A DNA stretch of 15,504 nucleotides from DATEOR01 sp963766725 (GTDB lineage Bacteria > Actinomycetota > Thermoleophilia > Gaiellales > Gaiellaceae). The notes beneath the pieces were generated by a model, which did not search any database, was not told the DNA's origin, and saw only the letters and a program-made list of their open reading frames with translations. Each line of letters starts with the position of its first letter. Position 1 is the first letter of the stretch. The DNA is taken from NCBI GenBank assembly GCA_963766725.1, contig CAVYBK010000016.1, forward strand, positions 1-15,504, given 5' to 3'. This document shows positions 8,031 to 14,059 of this stretch, piece after piece. A program made the position numbers and the translations under genes.

Positions 8031-8960
8031 ATGAGACTGACGGTGCTGTTGATGCTCCTTCCTCTTTCCCTGCCGCTCGCCGCCTGCGGCGGTGGTGGAT
8101 CCGCCTCCACCGCCGCCGAGACGGCTGCCGCTTCACAGCCGACGGCGACCGCGGCCGAGATTCCGTCGCTCGAGGAGCGCGCCCAGCTCTTCGCCTACGA
8201 CGCCTCGACGCCGAAGGTCAGCGTGAAGGGGAAGAAGACGGAGCACGGCGCCGAGGTCGAAGACGTCACGTACGGCGCTCCGGCCGGGAACGTCCGGGCG
8301 TACATGGTGAGGCCGGACGGGAAGCCGCGCGCAGTCGTCCTCTGGCTGCACTGGTTCGGCGAGGAGCCGAACACGAACCGCACCGAGTTCCTTCCCGACG
8401 CTGCCGCGCTTGCGAAGGATGACGTCCTGTCCCTCCTTCCGCAGGGCAGCTTTCCATGGGGCGGCGGGCTGAGCGGCGAGGTGGGCGAGGACAGGCAGAG
8501 TGCCATCGACCAGGTGGTCGCCCTGCGCGCCGGGCTCGACGTGCTGCAGAAGGAAGCCGGCGACGTTCCCATCGGCTTCGTCGGACACGACTACGGCGCG
8601 ATGTTCGGGTCGCTTCTCGTCGCCGACGGCCGGCCCGACGCGTACGTCCTCATGGCGCCCGACGCGACGTTCGCCAACTGGTTCGTGAAGTACCTCCTCG
8701 GCGGGCGAGGGAGCGCGAGCGAGTACCAGGCTGCGTTCGCGCCCCTCGATCCCGTGAACTACGTCGGCGAAGCCGGGGCCGCGCCGGTGTTCTTCCAGTT
8801 CGCCACGTCGGATCCGTATGTTCCGGGCTACATCGCGGACAAGTTCGTGGAGGCCGCGCCCGACGCCGAAGAGGGCGACTACGACGGCGGGCACGAGCTG
8901 GACGACAAGGCGCGAGCCGACCGGCTCGCCTGGCTCCGCGAGCAGCTCGGACTCGGCTAG
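8031..8960 (+). CDS. Secreted lipoprotein alpha/beta-hydrolase (dienelactone hydrolase-like)
   Basis: A 309-residue lipoprotein. The signal peptide MRLTVLLMLLPLSLPLAAC ends in a lipobox with the lipidated Cys at residue 19, followed by a Gly/Ser/Ala/Thr-rich tether. It should be anchored outside the cytoplasmic membrane. The mature part has the alpha/beta-hydrolase fold: an oxyanion-region strand VVLWLHWFGEEPN, the nucleophile elbow GHDYG with Asp at 187, a likely acid in FATSDPYVP (D261), and the His in DGGHELDD (H288). An Asp instead of Ser or Cys at the elbow resembles haloalkane dehalogenases and epoxide hydrolases rather than classical dienelactone hydrolase. The substrate is unknown. 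ATG 8031 is preferred since an upstream in-frame start would lie deep in glpX. The 3' end faces fba six bases away. Confidence 0.82.
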   Translation: MRLTVLLMLLPLSLPLAACGGGGSASTAAETAAASQPTATAAEIPSLEERAQLFAYDASTPKVSVKGKKTEHGAEVEDVTYGAPAGNVRAYMVRPDGKPRAVVLWLHWFGEEPNTNRTEFLPDAAALAKDDVLSLLPQGSFPWGGGLSGEVGEDRQSAIDQVVALRAGLDVLQKEAGDVPIGFVGHDYGAMFGSLLVADGRPDAYVLMAPDATFANWFVKYLLGGRGSASEYQAAFAPLDPVNYVGEAGAAPVFFQFATSDPYVPGYIADKFVEAAPDAEEGDYDGGHELDDKARADRLAWLREQLGLG

Positions 8961-8966
8961 GCGCCG

Positions 8967-9998
8967 CTAGGCGACGCCGGCGAACTCCTTTTCCTTCTCG
9001 GACGAATACTCGCCCGAGCGTGCGAGGCCGTTCATCTTCGCACGGTGTGCATAGGCCTCCTGGCCGGCGCCCACGTTCGCCTCGTCGCCGCGCCACGCCT
9101 TGAGCGCCGGCGCCTGGAGCGCCCGCCCGTACGAGAAGGAGAGCTCCCACGGATGCGGACCGCGCTCGTTCATCGCGTTCAGGTGCGCGGTCGAGTCCTC
9201 GTCCGTCTGTCCACCTGAGAGGAAGACGATGCCGGGGACGGATGCGGGCACGTGCTTGTACAGAACCTCGAGGGTCCTGTCGGCGACCTCGTCGGCACCG
9301 GCTCGGTTCGATGCCTCGTAGCCGGACAGCACCATGTTCGGCTTGAGGAGCGTCCCGGGCAGCTCGACGCGCTGGTCGTGCAGCTCCGTGTAGACGGCCT
9401 GGAGCACGCGGCCGGTCGCCTTCGCGCTCTCCTCGATCGTGTGCGTCCCGTCCTGGAGCACCTCCGGCTCGACGATCGGGACGATCCCGGCCTCCTGGCA
9501 GAGCGCGGCGTAGCGCGCGAGCGCGTGGGCATTCGTCCAGACGCAGTACTCGCTGGGGAGGCTCTCGGAGATCGAGTACGTCGCGCGCCATTTGGCGAAC
9601 CTGGCGCCCAGCTCCCGGTACTCGTTCAGCCGGTCGCGCAGGCCGTCGAGGCCCTCGGTGATCGTCTCGCCCTCGGCGAGGGCGAGCGGCTTCGCGCCCT
9701 TGTCGACCTTGATACCGGGGATGACGCCCTTGCTCTCCAGGAGCGCCGGGAACGGCGTGCCGTCCGCGGAGCTCTGGCGGATCGTCTCGTCGAAGAGGAT
9801 CACCCCGCTGATGTGGTCCTCCGCGCCGGGCGTAGTGAAGAGCATGTCGCGGTACGCGCGGCGGCTCTCCTCGGTCGACTCGACGTCGATCGAGTCGAAG
9901 CGCTTCTTGATCGTGCCGTCGCTTTCGTCGGCGGCGAGAATCCCCTTGCCCGGAGCGACCAGCGCCCGGGCGATCGTCTCGAGCTCGTGCTCGGCCAT
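8967..9998 (-). CDS. fba: Class I fructose-bisphosphate aldolase
   Basis: Cleaves fructose 1,6-bisphosphate into two triose phosphates, and the reverse, through a Schiff base, without metal. The 343-residue protein has the class I motifs APGKGILAADES near the N-terminus, EPEVLQDG, and LLKPNM with the Schiff-base Lys at 219, then GIVFLSGGQTDEDS and the C-terminal SFSYGRALQAPAL. ATG 9998 is chosen because AAGGAG lies 6 nt upstream, one of the few clear ribosome sites in the window; an upstream in-frame start would add 17 unconserved residues. It converges with the lipoprotein gene. Bacteria more often use the metal-dependent class II enzyme, so a eukaryote-like class I aldolase next to glpX is of mild interest. 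Confidence 0.95.
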   Translation of the reverse strand: MAEHELETIARALVAPGKGILAADESDGTIKKRFDSIDVESTEESRRAYRDMLFTTPGAEDHISGVILFDETIRQSSADGTPFPALLESKGVIPGIKVDKGAKPLALAEGETITEGLDGLRDRLNEYRELGARFAKWRATYSISESLPSEYCVWTNAHALARYAALCQEAGIVPIVEPEVLQDGTHTIEESAKATGRVLQAVYTELHDQRVELPGTLLKPNMVLSGYEASNRAGADEVADRTLEVLYKHVPASVPGIVFLSGGQTDEDSTAHLNAMNERGPHPWELSFSYGRALQAPALKAWRGDEANVGAGQEAYAHRAKMNGLARSGEYSSEKEKEFAGVA

Positions 9999-10116
9999 GT
10001 TCGGCTCCTTCCTCGGAATCGTCTCGAGGATATCTTCCCTCGCAAGCACGAAACTAGTAGCATGCCGCGCTGGAGGGGCGGCGCTGCGGCGGCCGTCCCT
10101 CGGTCTTTCCGCCGCC

Positions 10117-10275
10117 CTAGGGGATGAGGCTGGGGAGCGCGGTGAAGAGGCCCGCGATGCGGTCGGAGAGAAGCGAGATGGTTAGGACGATCGCCGGGGT
10201 GATCACCGCCAGGATGATCGAGTACTCGGCCATCGTCTGACCGTCTGCGCGATGCAATTCGAGAAGAGTTCTCAC
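10117..10275 (-). CDS. Flp-type (type IVb) pilin
   Basis: A 52-residue protein with a short basic leader, then the type IVb prepilin processing site G-QTMA-EY (cleavage after Gly12, Glu and Tyr at the fifth and sixth mature positions), then one hydrophobic helix SIILAVITPAIVLTISLL that doubles as membrane anchor and pilus core. This is the standard layout of Flp/Fap pilins assembled by Tad machinery. GTG 10275 is chosen as start; no clear ribosome site is seen. No Tad ATPase, platform or prepilin-peptidase gene is in the window, so it is an orphan here. It lies 118 bp upstream of fba on the same strand. Confidence 0.75.
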   Translation of the reverse strand: MRTLLELHRADGQTMAEYSIILAVITPAIVLTISLLSDRIAGLFTALPSLIP

Positions 10276-10347
10276 GGTCAAATCGTCGGCCTGAAGCCGT
10301 TTTTTCGCTATCCCCTGTTGGAGCGAGGGTGCGGTACCCTTTTTGGG

Positions 10348-10393
10348 ACGCGGACGTAGCTCAGTTGGTAGAGCATCAGCTTCCCAAGCTGAG
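10348..10393 (+). repeat. Left 46-bp direct repeat (candidate att site)
   Basis: Identical over 46 bp to 12280-12325. Similarity stops abruptly on both sides: G versus A before it, CC versus GG after it. Confidence 0.8.
10350..10393 (+). pseudogene. 5' fragment of tRNA-Gly(CCC)
   Basis: Acceptor 5' strand GCGGACG, the D arm and the complete anticodon arm with loop TTCCCAA are identical to the intact tRNA at 12282. The sequence then diverges to CCAGCGAATG and has no variable loop, T arm or 3' acceptor strand. It cannot make a functional tRNA. It is probably the original chromosomal 5' half displaced by integration. Confidence 0.85.
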
Positions 10394-10508
10394 CCAGCGA
10401 ATGAACGCTTTCCCGCTCCGTTCAGAAAAGAGCCGTCTGAGCAGGAGTTTTCCGGCTTGGAATAGGGACGCTCTCCCGCCGCGTTCTCCTCTTTCCGGTC
10501 TCTCCTGG

Positions 10509-10525
10509 AGACGGGAGGTAGACGG
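10509..10525 (+). repeat. Left copy of a 17-bp near-repeat (possible integrase arm site)
   Basis: AGACGGGAGGTAGACGG, matching 12212-12228 with one mismatch. Within it the hexamer (G/T)AGACG occurs twice about 10 bp apart, one helical turn. It lies 115 bp inside the left direct repeat. Confidence 0.4.
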
Positions 10526-10528
10526 GCC

Positions 10529-11050
10529 TCAGAGGGGCCGTACCGCCGAGTACACCAGTGTCGGCTCACCGTCGATGTCGGCTTCTCTTTCGAAACTCAT
10601 CCCGATCTTCGTGGCTACTTTGACGGAAGCCTCGTTAGGCGGATCGATCAGACAGATGAGGCGCGACAGGTGCAGTTCGCCGAAGCCGTAAGCGAGGATC
10701 GCCCGTGCCGCCTCGGTGCCCAATCCCCGCCCCCAGTGCGCCTTGGTGATCAGATACGCGACTTCCACTTCCTGACGTCCATCGATCGTCCACGGCAGCA
10801 GCCCGCAGCGACCGATGAACTCATTCGTCTCCTTGAGGAGGGTCGCCCAGAGCCCAAACCCGTACTGGCCGTAGTAGACGTTGATGATCCACTCGAGCTC
10901 CTCTTTCGTCTGCTCATACGTAAGGGTGCCCTCTGGGAAGTACTTTCGGACGTCCGCGTCACGGTAGATCGCAGCAAGCGCGCCGAGGTCATCCATCGTG
11001 AGACGCCTGAGTGCCATCCTCTCTGTCTCGATTACGTTCGGCTCGCTCAC
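10529..11050 (-). CDS. GNAT family N-acetyltransferase (RimJ/RimL type)
   Basis: A 173-residue acetyl-CoA-dependent acetyltransferase. The N-terminus IETERMALRRLTMDDLGALA and the later segments EVEVAYLITKAHWGRGLGTEAA (acetyl-CoA pyrophosphate loop R/G-x-G-x-G/A near residue 110) and SVKVATKIGMSFERE are typical of RimJ/RimL-like proteins that acetylate protein N-termini or small molecules. The acceptor is unknown. The start is GTG 11050; an internal ATG 11 codons later is possible but would remove the first conserved strand. It lies inside the putative element, head-to-head with the integrase remnant 41 bp away, so it may be cargo or may have displaced the integrase 5' half. Confidence 0.88.
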   Translation of the reverse strand: MSEPNVIETERMALRRLTMDDLGALAAIYRDADVRKYFPEGTLTYEQTKEELEWIINVYYGQYGFGLWATLLKETNEFIGRCGLLPWTIDGRQEVEVAYLITKAHWGRGLGTEAARAILAYGFGELHLSRLICLIDPPNEASVKVATKIGMSFEREADIDGEPTLVYSAVRPL

Positions 11051-11091
11051 CGCTGGATCTAAGTTAGCCGCCGCCTACCGCCCGAGCAGCC

Positions 11092-11487
11092 GTGCGACGG
11101 GGCGAGCGCTTCGTTCCACTCTTCGAGTCTGCTCGCAAGGCACTCGCCGAGGCGAAGCTCCTCTCACGTTTCGCGCGGCTGGAAGACTTCGTCTTCGCCA
11201 CCATCGTCGGGACTCCGCTCGACCCCGGCAACTTCGTGCGCCGCGAGTTCAAGCCGGCACTTGCACGCGCCGGGCTCGAGCCCTTCCGCTTCCACGACCT
11301 GCGCCACTTCGCCGTCTCGGCACTCATTGCCGCGGGAGCCGACATCAAGCTCCTGCAGGCAATCGCCGGGCATGCTTCGGCGACGATGACGCTCGACACC
11401 TACGGCCATCTGATGACCGCACGGGTGCAGGAAGCGGCGACGCGCTACGACCCACTCGCCGTGAGCTTTGCGGAAGTGGCCCGGTAA
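11092..11487 (+). pseudogene. Tyrosine recombinase/phage integrase, C-terminal remnant
   Basis: About 131 residues matching only the last part of the catalytic domain of a tyrosine integrase (normally about 350-400 residues). FRFHDLRHFAVSALIAAGADIK gives the second-box His and Arg (H68, R71), IAGHAS the His (H94) and LDTYGHL the nucleophile Tyr (Y104). The DNA-binding N-terminus, the first catalytic Arg and the beta-hairpin Lys region are absent, and an in-frame stop at 11065 closes the frame upstream, so it cannot be a working recombinase. The opening GERFVPLF corresponds to the segment just after the Lys hairpin. Its position between the two tRNA-Gly repeats ties it to their formation. Confidence 0.85.
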
Positions 11488-11508
11488 GCGTGAGTCACCC
11501 GATCCAAA

Positions 11509-12042
11509 TCAGCGCCGCGCCGCTCGCAGCGCATCGAGAGTGGCGCCCGCGAAGGCGGCCAGCTCGCGGATGCGATCCTCGTCCTCGGCGGTGAAGTCGG
11601 CTCCCTGCGATTTGTCGGAGAGCTGGAGCAGCCCGTAGTTGCGCCCGCCCTCGCCATAGACGGCCGTCGCCAGCCAGCCCCGCAGGGGTGGATGTTGGCT
11701 CGCCTGGTCACCGAACCCCGCCCAGTCCGGATGAGTTTCCACCTCTTCCTGGGTCAGGCGTACGACCTGGCCCGGCTCGAGCCGAATGCCGTGAAGCCCT
11801 CGATCTAGAGGGTTGACGCGGTAGTCGCGCCAGCGGGCGTAGCCCTCGCTCAGGTTGAAGAACTTGCGGGCCATGAGCCCGTCCCCGTCGAGGTCGACCT
11901 TGAAGGCTGCCTGCTCCGCGCTGGTAAGGGCACGGGCGAGGCTGCAGGTGCGGTGCAGGAGGTCGTCGAGGTGGGCGGCGAGCACGGGGTCGTCAGCGAC
12001 CTCGGGCGCGATCTCGGTGCCTACATCTCCAGTGTGCGTCAT
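11509..12042 (-). CDS. Stand-alone GAF-domain protein
   Basis: A 177-residue protein. A long N-terminal region includes HLDDLLHRTCSLARALTSAEQAAFKV, and the C-terminal half has the GAF signature PPLRGWLATAVYGEGGRNYGLLQLSDK followed by DFTAEDEDRIRELAAFAGATLDAL, the usual end of a GAF domain before a kinase or phosphatase output. No output domain follows. Such proteins can sense a small ligand or redox state and act through a partner. ATG 12042 has AGGAG 8 nt upstream. It sits 21 bp from the integrase remnant, convergent with it, inside the repeat-bounded segment. Specific ligand and partner are unknown. Confidence 0.8.
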   Translation of the reverse strand: MTHTGDVGTEIAPEVADDPVLAAHLDDLLHRTCSLARALTSAEQAAFKVDLDGDGLMARKFFNLSEGYARWRDYRVNPLDRGLHGIRLEPGQVVRLTQEEVETHPDWAGFGDQASQHPPLRGWLATAVYGEGGRNYGLLQLSDKSQGADFTAEDEDRIRELAAFAGATLDALRAARR

Positions 12043-12211
12043 CGCCTCGGCTCCTGGCAGTCTTGCAGGAATAGCCCGGCAACCGGGAGAGTAGGCTTAC
12101 CGCCATGGATCGCTTCGTCCTTGTGGCTCGCTTGAAACACGGCGGTCGCTAGCGAGCGGAGGAGCTTCTCGCCGAGCACTCTGCTCTCGGATCTACTTGT
12201 TCTCGGGCAGT

Positions 12212-12228
12212 AGACGAGAGGTAGACGG
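12212..12228 (+). repeat. Right copy of the 17-bp near-repeat (possible integrase arm site)
   Basis: AGACGAGAGGTAGACGG, one mismatch from 10509-10525 and in the same orientation, 52 bp before the right direct repeat. It is preceded by another TCTC in both places. Confidence 0.4.
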
Positions 12229-12279
12229 CGACGTTTTCGGCGCCAGGGAGGCACTCCGGAATCCGTTATCCTGAGCCGA

Positions 12280-12325
12280 ACGCGGACGTAGCTCAGTTGG
12301 TAGAGCATCAGCTTCCCAAGCTGAG
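12280..12325 (+). repeat. Right 46-bp direct repeat (candidate att site)
   Basis: Identical to 10348-10393. It forms the 5' part of the intact tRNA-Gly gene, ending one base past the anticodon stem. Confidence 0.8.
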
Positions 12326-12354
12326 GGTCGCGGGTTCGAACCCCGTCGTCCGCT
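12282..12354 (+). tRNA. tRNA-Gly (anticodon CCC)
   Basis: A complete cloverleaf of 73 nt: acceptor GCGGACG/CGTCCGC with discriminator T; D arm GCTC/GAGC; anticodon stem TCAGC/GCTGA with loop TTCCCAA (anticodon CCC at 12315-12317, codon GGG); T arm GCGGG-TTCGAAC-CCCGT. CCA is not encoded. A terminator follows 11 bp downstream. The 5' part is duplicated 1.9 kb upstream. Confidence 0.97.
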
Positions 12355-12365
12355 TCGCGAAAGCT

Positions 12366-12389
12366 CCGCGCAGCGGCGTTTTTGTTTTT
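12366..12389 (+). terminator. Intrinsic terminator of tRNA-Gly
   Basis: A short GC hairpin CCGC-GCA-GCGG (12366-12376) is followed by a T-rich run TTTTTGTTTTT. It is placed directly after the tRNA. Confidence 0.65.
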
Positions 12390-12424
12390 CTGTAGAGACG
12401 GCGGGCGTCTCCGGGGTGCCATTT

Positions 12425-12438
12425 TGGTGGGCCCACCA
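12425..12438. promoter_or_regulatory. 14-bp perfect palindrome upstream of the flavoprotein gene
   Basis: TGGTGGGCCCACCA is perfectly self-complementary and lies 52 bp before the GTG at 12491. It could be an operator for a dimeric regulator of that gene. Chance is possible in GC-rich DNA. Confidence 0.35.
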
Positions 12439-12490
12439 TGGGCGGGGGTTGTTGCCGAGGTTCGCACGGGCGCCGGGCACCCCTTGTGTA

Positions 12491-14059
12491 GTGACTAAGC
12501 TCGACTCAGTGGCAGCTCCCGCCAGCCCGTTGTTGTCTCCGTCGCAGTTGGCGACGCTCGCCGAGCATGGCGAGGAGCGAACCGCAGGCGTCGGCGATGT
12601 GCTGTTTCGCGTCGGCGATCAGAGCTATCCCTTGATCGCGATTCTGGAGGGCGAGGTGGCGATCCTCGATGCTGCGGGCAACGAGATCGTCCGGCACGGC
12701 GAGTCGAAGTTTCTGGGCGAGATGAACCTTCTGACCGGGCAGACGGTCTTCCTGACCGCCGTCGTCACCGAGCCCCTCCGCTACATCGCCGTCGAGCGGG
12801 GTGCGTTGCGACCGCTGCTCTTCGACGACGGTCCGCTCAGCGACCTTCTTCTCTCGACGTTCATGGCCCGGCGTGAGGCGCTGCAGCGGGTGGAGGGCAT
12901 CGGCCTCGAGATCGCCGGCCCGCATTCGTCCGAGGCGACCATGCGCATGGTCGACTTCGCACGGGCCAACCGCCTTCCCTTCACATGGAACCAGTCCGCC
13001 GCGCCCGGCGAGGTCGAGCTGCCGATCGTGCGACTGCCGGGCGGTACGGAGATGCATGCTCCTTCGACCGGCGAAGTCATGCGCGCGCTCGGTATCGGCC
13101 TCGAGCTCGGTCCGCGAGAGGAGGTCGACTTGCTCGTGGTGGGTGGAGGGCCGGCGGGTCTCGGGGCAGCGGTCTACGGCGCGTCAGAGGGCCTCGAAAC
13201 GCTGGTCGTCGAAAGCACCGCGTTGGGCGGGCAGGCCGGCTCGTCACGGAGGATCGAGAACTACCTCGGATTTCCGGCGGGTATCAGCGGCGCCGAGCTC
13301 ACCAGCCGTGCGGTCACCCAGGCGCGGAAGTTCAACGCGCGGACGGCGACGCCGTATCGGGTGACCTCGCTCGAGGCCGGGAACGGACACCACATCGTCC
13401 GGCTGGAAGAGGACCACGTGATCGTCGCTCGCTCCGTCATTCTCGCCACCGGCGCGCAGTACCGCAGGCTGCCGGTCGAGGGCCTTGCCGACTACGAGGG
13501 AATCAGCGTGTTCTACGCGGCCGGCCCTCCCGAGGCCCAACTCTGCGGCGCTTCCCGCGTCGGGGTGGTCGGCGGCGGCAATTCGGCGGGCCAGGCGGCC
13601 GTGTGGCTTGCGCGGGGCGGTGCGCTCGTCACGTTGCTCCATCGGCGCGCAAACCTGCGCGACACGATGTCCGCCTATCTCATCCAGGAGCTCGAGCGCT
13701 ACGGCGTCGCAGTCCGCGACTCGAGCGAGATCGGCGCGCTGCACGGTGACGACGGATTTCTCAAAGGGGTCACGCTCGAGTCCGGTGAGCGTCTCCCGTT
13801 CTCGTTTCTCTTCCTCTTCCTCGGGGCGCGGCCTTGTACCGAGTGGCTCGACGATGCCGTCGCCCGCGACGAGGACGGCTTCGTTTTGACGGGCGCCGCG
13901 GCGGGCGGCGACTATTTACTCGAGACGAGCGTGCCAGGCGTGTTCGCGGCTGGCGACGTTCGTTCCGGCTCGATCAAGCGGTGCGCCGCCGCAGTGGGCG
14001 AGGGATCGATGGCCGTGCAGTTGGTGCACGCGCGCCTCGCGGGTGAGAGAGCGCGGTGA
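12491..14059 (+). CDS. Cyclic-nucleotide-binding/thioredoxin reductase-like fusion flavoprotein
   Basis: A 522-residue, three-part protein. Residues about 12-135 form a cyclic-nucleotide-binding domain (GDVLFRVGDQSYPLIAILEG, FLGEMNLLTGQ). Residues about 138-205 look like a degenerate thioredoxin-like linker (MVDFARANRLPFTWN, LPIVRLPGGTE). Residues about 210-522 have the thioredoxin reductase fold: FAD-binding VVGGGPAGLGAA (218-223), GGQAG, NADPH-binding VGVVGGGNSAGQAA (361-367), and GDVRSGSIKRCAAAVGEG at the C-terminus. The redox CxxC expected after GxS is absent: the segment reads FYAAGPPEAQLC with one Cys at 352. It is therefore probably an NAD(P)H-dependent flavin oxidoreductase gated by a nucleotide, not a true thioredoxin reductase. 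The GTG start gives VTKLDSV; an upstream in-frame start would add 25 unconserved residues across the palindrome. Confidence 0.88.
   Translation: MTKLDSVAAPASPLLSPSQLATLAEHGEERTAGVGDVLFRVGDQSYPLIAILEGEVAILDAAGNEIVRHGESKFLGEMNLLTGQTVFLTAVVTEPLRYIAVERGALRPLLFDDGPLSDLLLSTFMARREALQRVEGIGLEIAGPHSSEATMRMVDFARANRLPFTWNQSAAPGEVELPIVRLPGGTEMHAPSTGEVMRALGIGLELGPREEVDLLVVGGGPAGLGAAVYGASEGLETLVVESTALGGQAGSSRRIENYLGFPAGISGAELTSRAVTQARKFNARTATPYRVTSLEAGNGHHIVRLEEDHVIVARSVILATGAQYRRLPVEGLADYEGISVFYAAGPPEAQLCGASRVGVVGGGNSAGQAAVWLARGGALVTLLHRRANLRDTMSAYLIQELERYGVAVRDSSEIGALHGDDGFLKGVTLESGERLPFSFLFLFLGARPCTEWLDDAVARDEDGFVLTGAAAGGDYLLETSVPGVFAAGDVRSGSIKRCAAAVGEGSMAVQLVHARLAGERAR

Larger units (their letters stand above)
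10348..12325. mobile_element. Remnant of a small element integrated in tRNA-Gly(CCC)
   Basis: A 46-bp perfect direct repeat bounds about 1.9 kb that contains a tyrosine-integrase remnant, a GNAT acetyltransferase and a GAF protein. The repeat is the first 44 bases of a tRNA gene plus two upstream bases. A complete tRNA with terminator is at the right end and only the 5' half at the left. This is what site-specific insertion within the tRNA, with the core ending just past the anticodon stem, would leave. The integrase is truncated, so the element is presumably fixed. Alternative: a tandem tRNA duplication with later decay of one copy. Confidence 0.6.

Noticed and set aside
10287..10305. Plus-strand hairpin CGGC-CTGAA-GCCG followed by TTTTTT
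   Set aside because: It looks like an intrinsic terminator, but the stem is only 4 bp and no plus-strand gene lies upstream. It probably arises by chance in the leader of the minus-strand pilin gene.
10329..10691. Plus-strand open frame across the truncated tRNA
   Set aside because: Its start reads DVAQLVEHQLPK, a translation of the tRNA fragment, and the rest is antisense to the GNAT gene. Not a real protein.
12039..12467. Minus-strand open frame across the intact tRNA-Gly
   Set aside because: It is the reverse translation of the tRNA and its flanks and overlaps the GAF gene start. Spurious.
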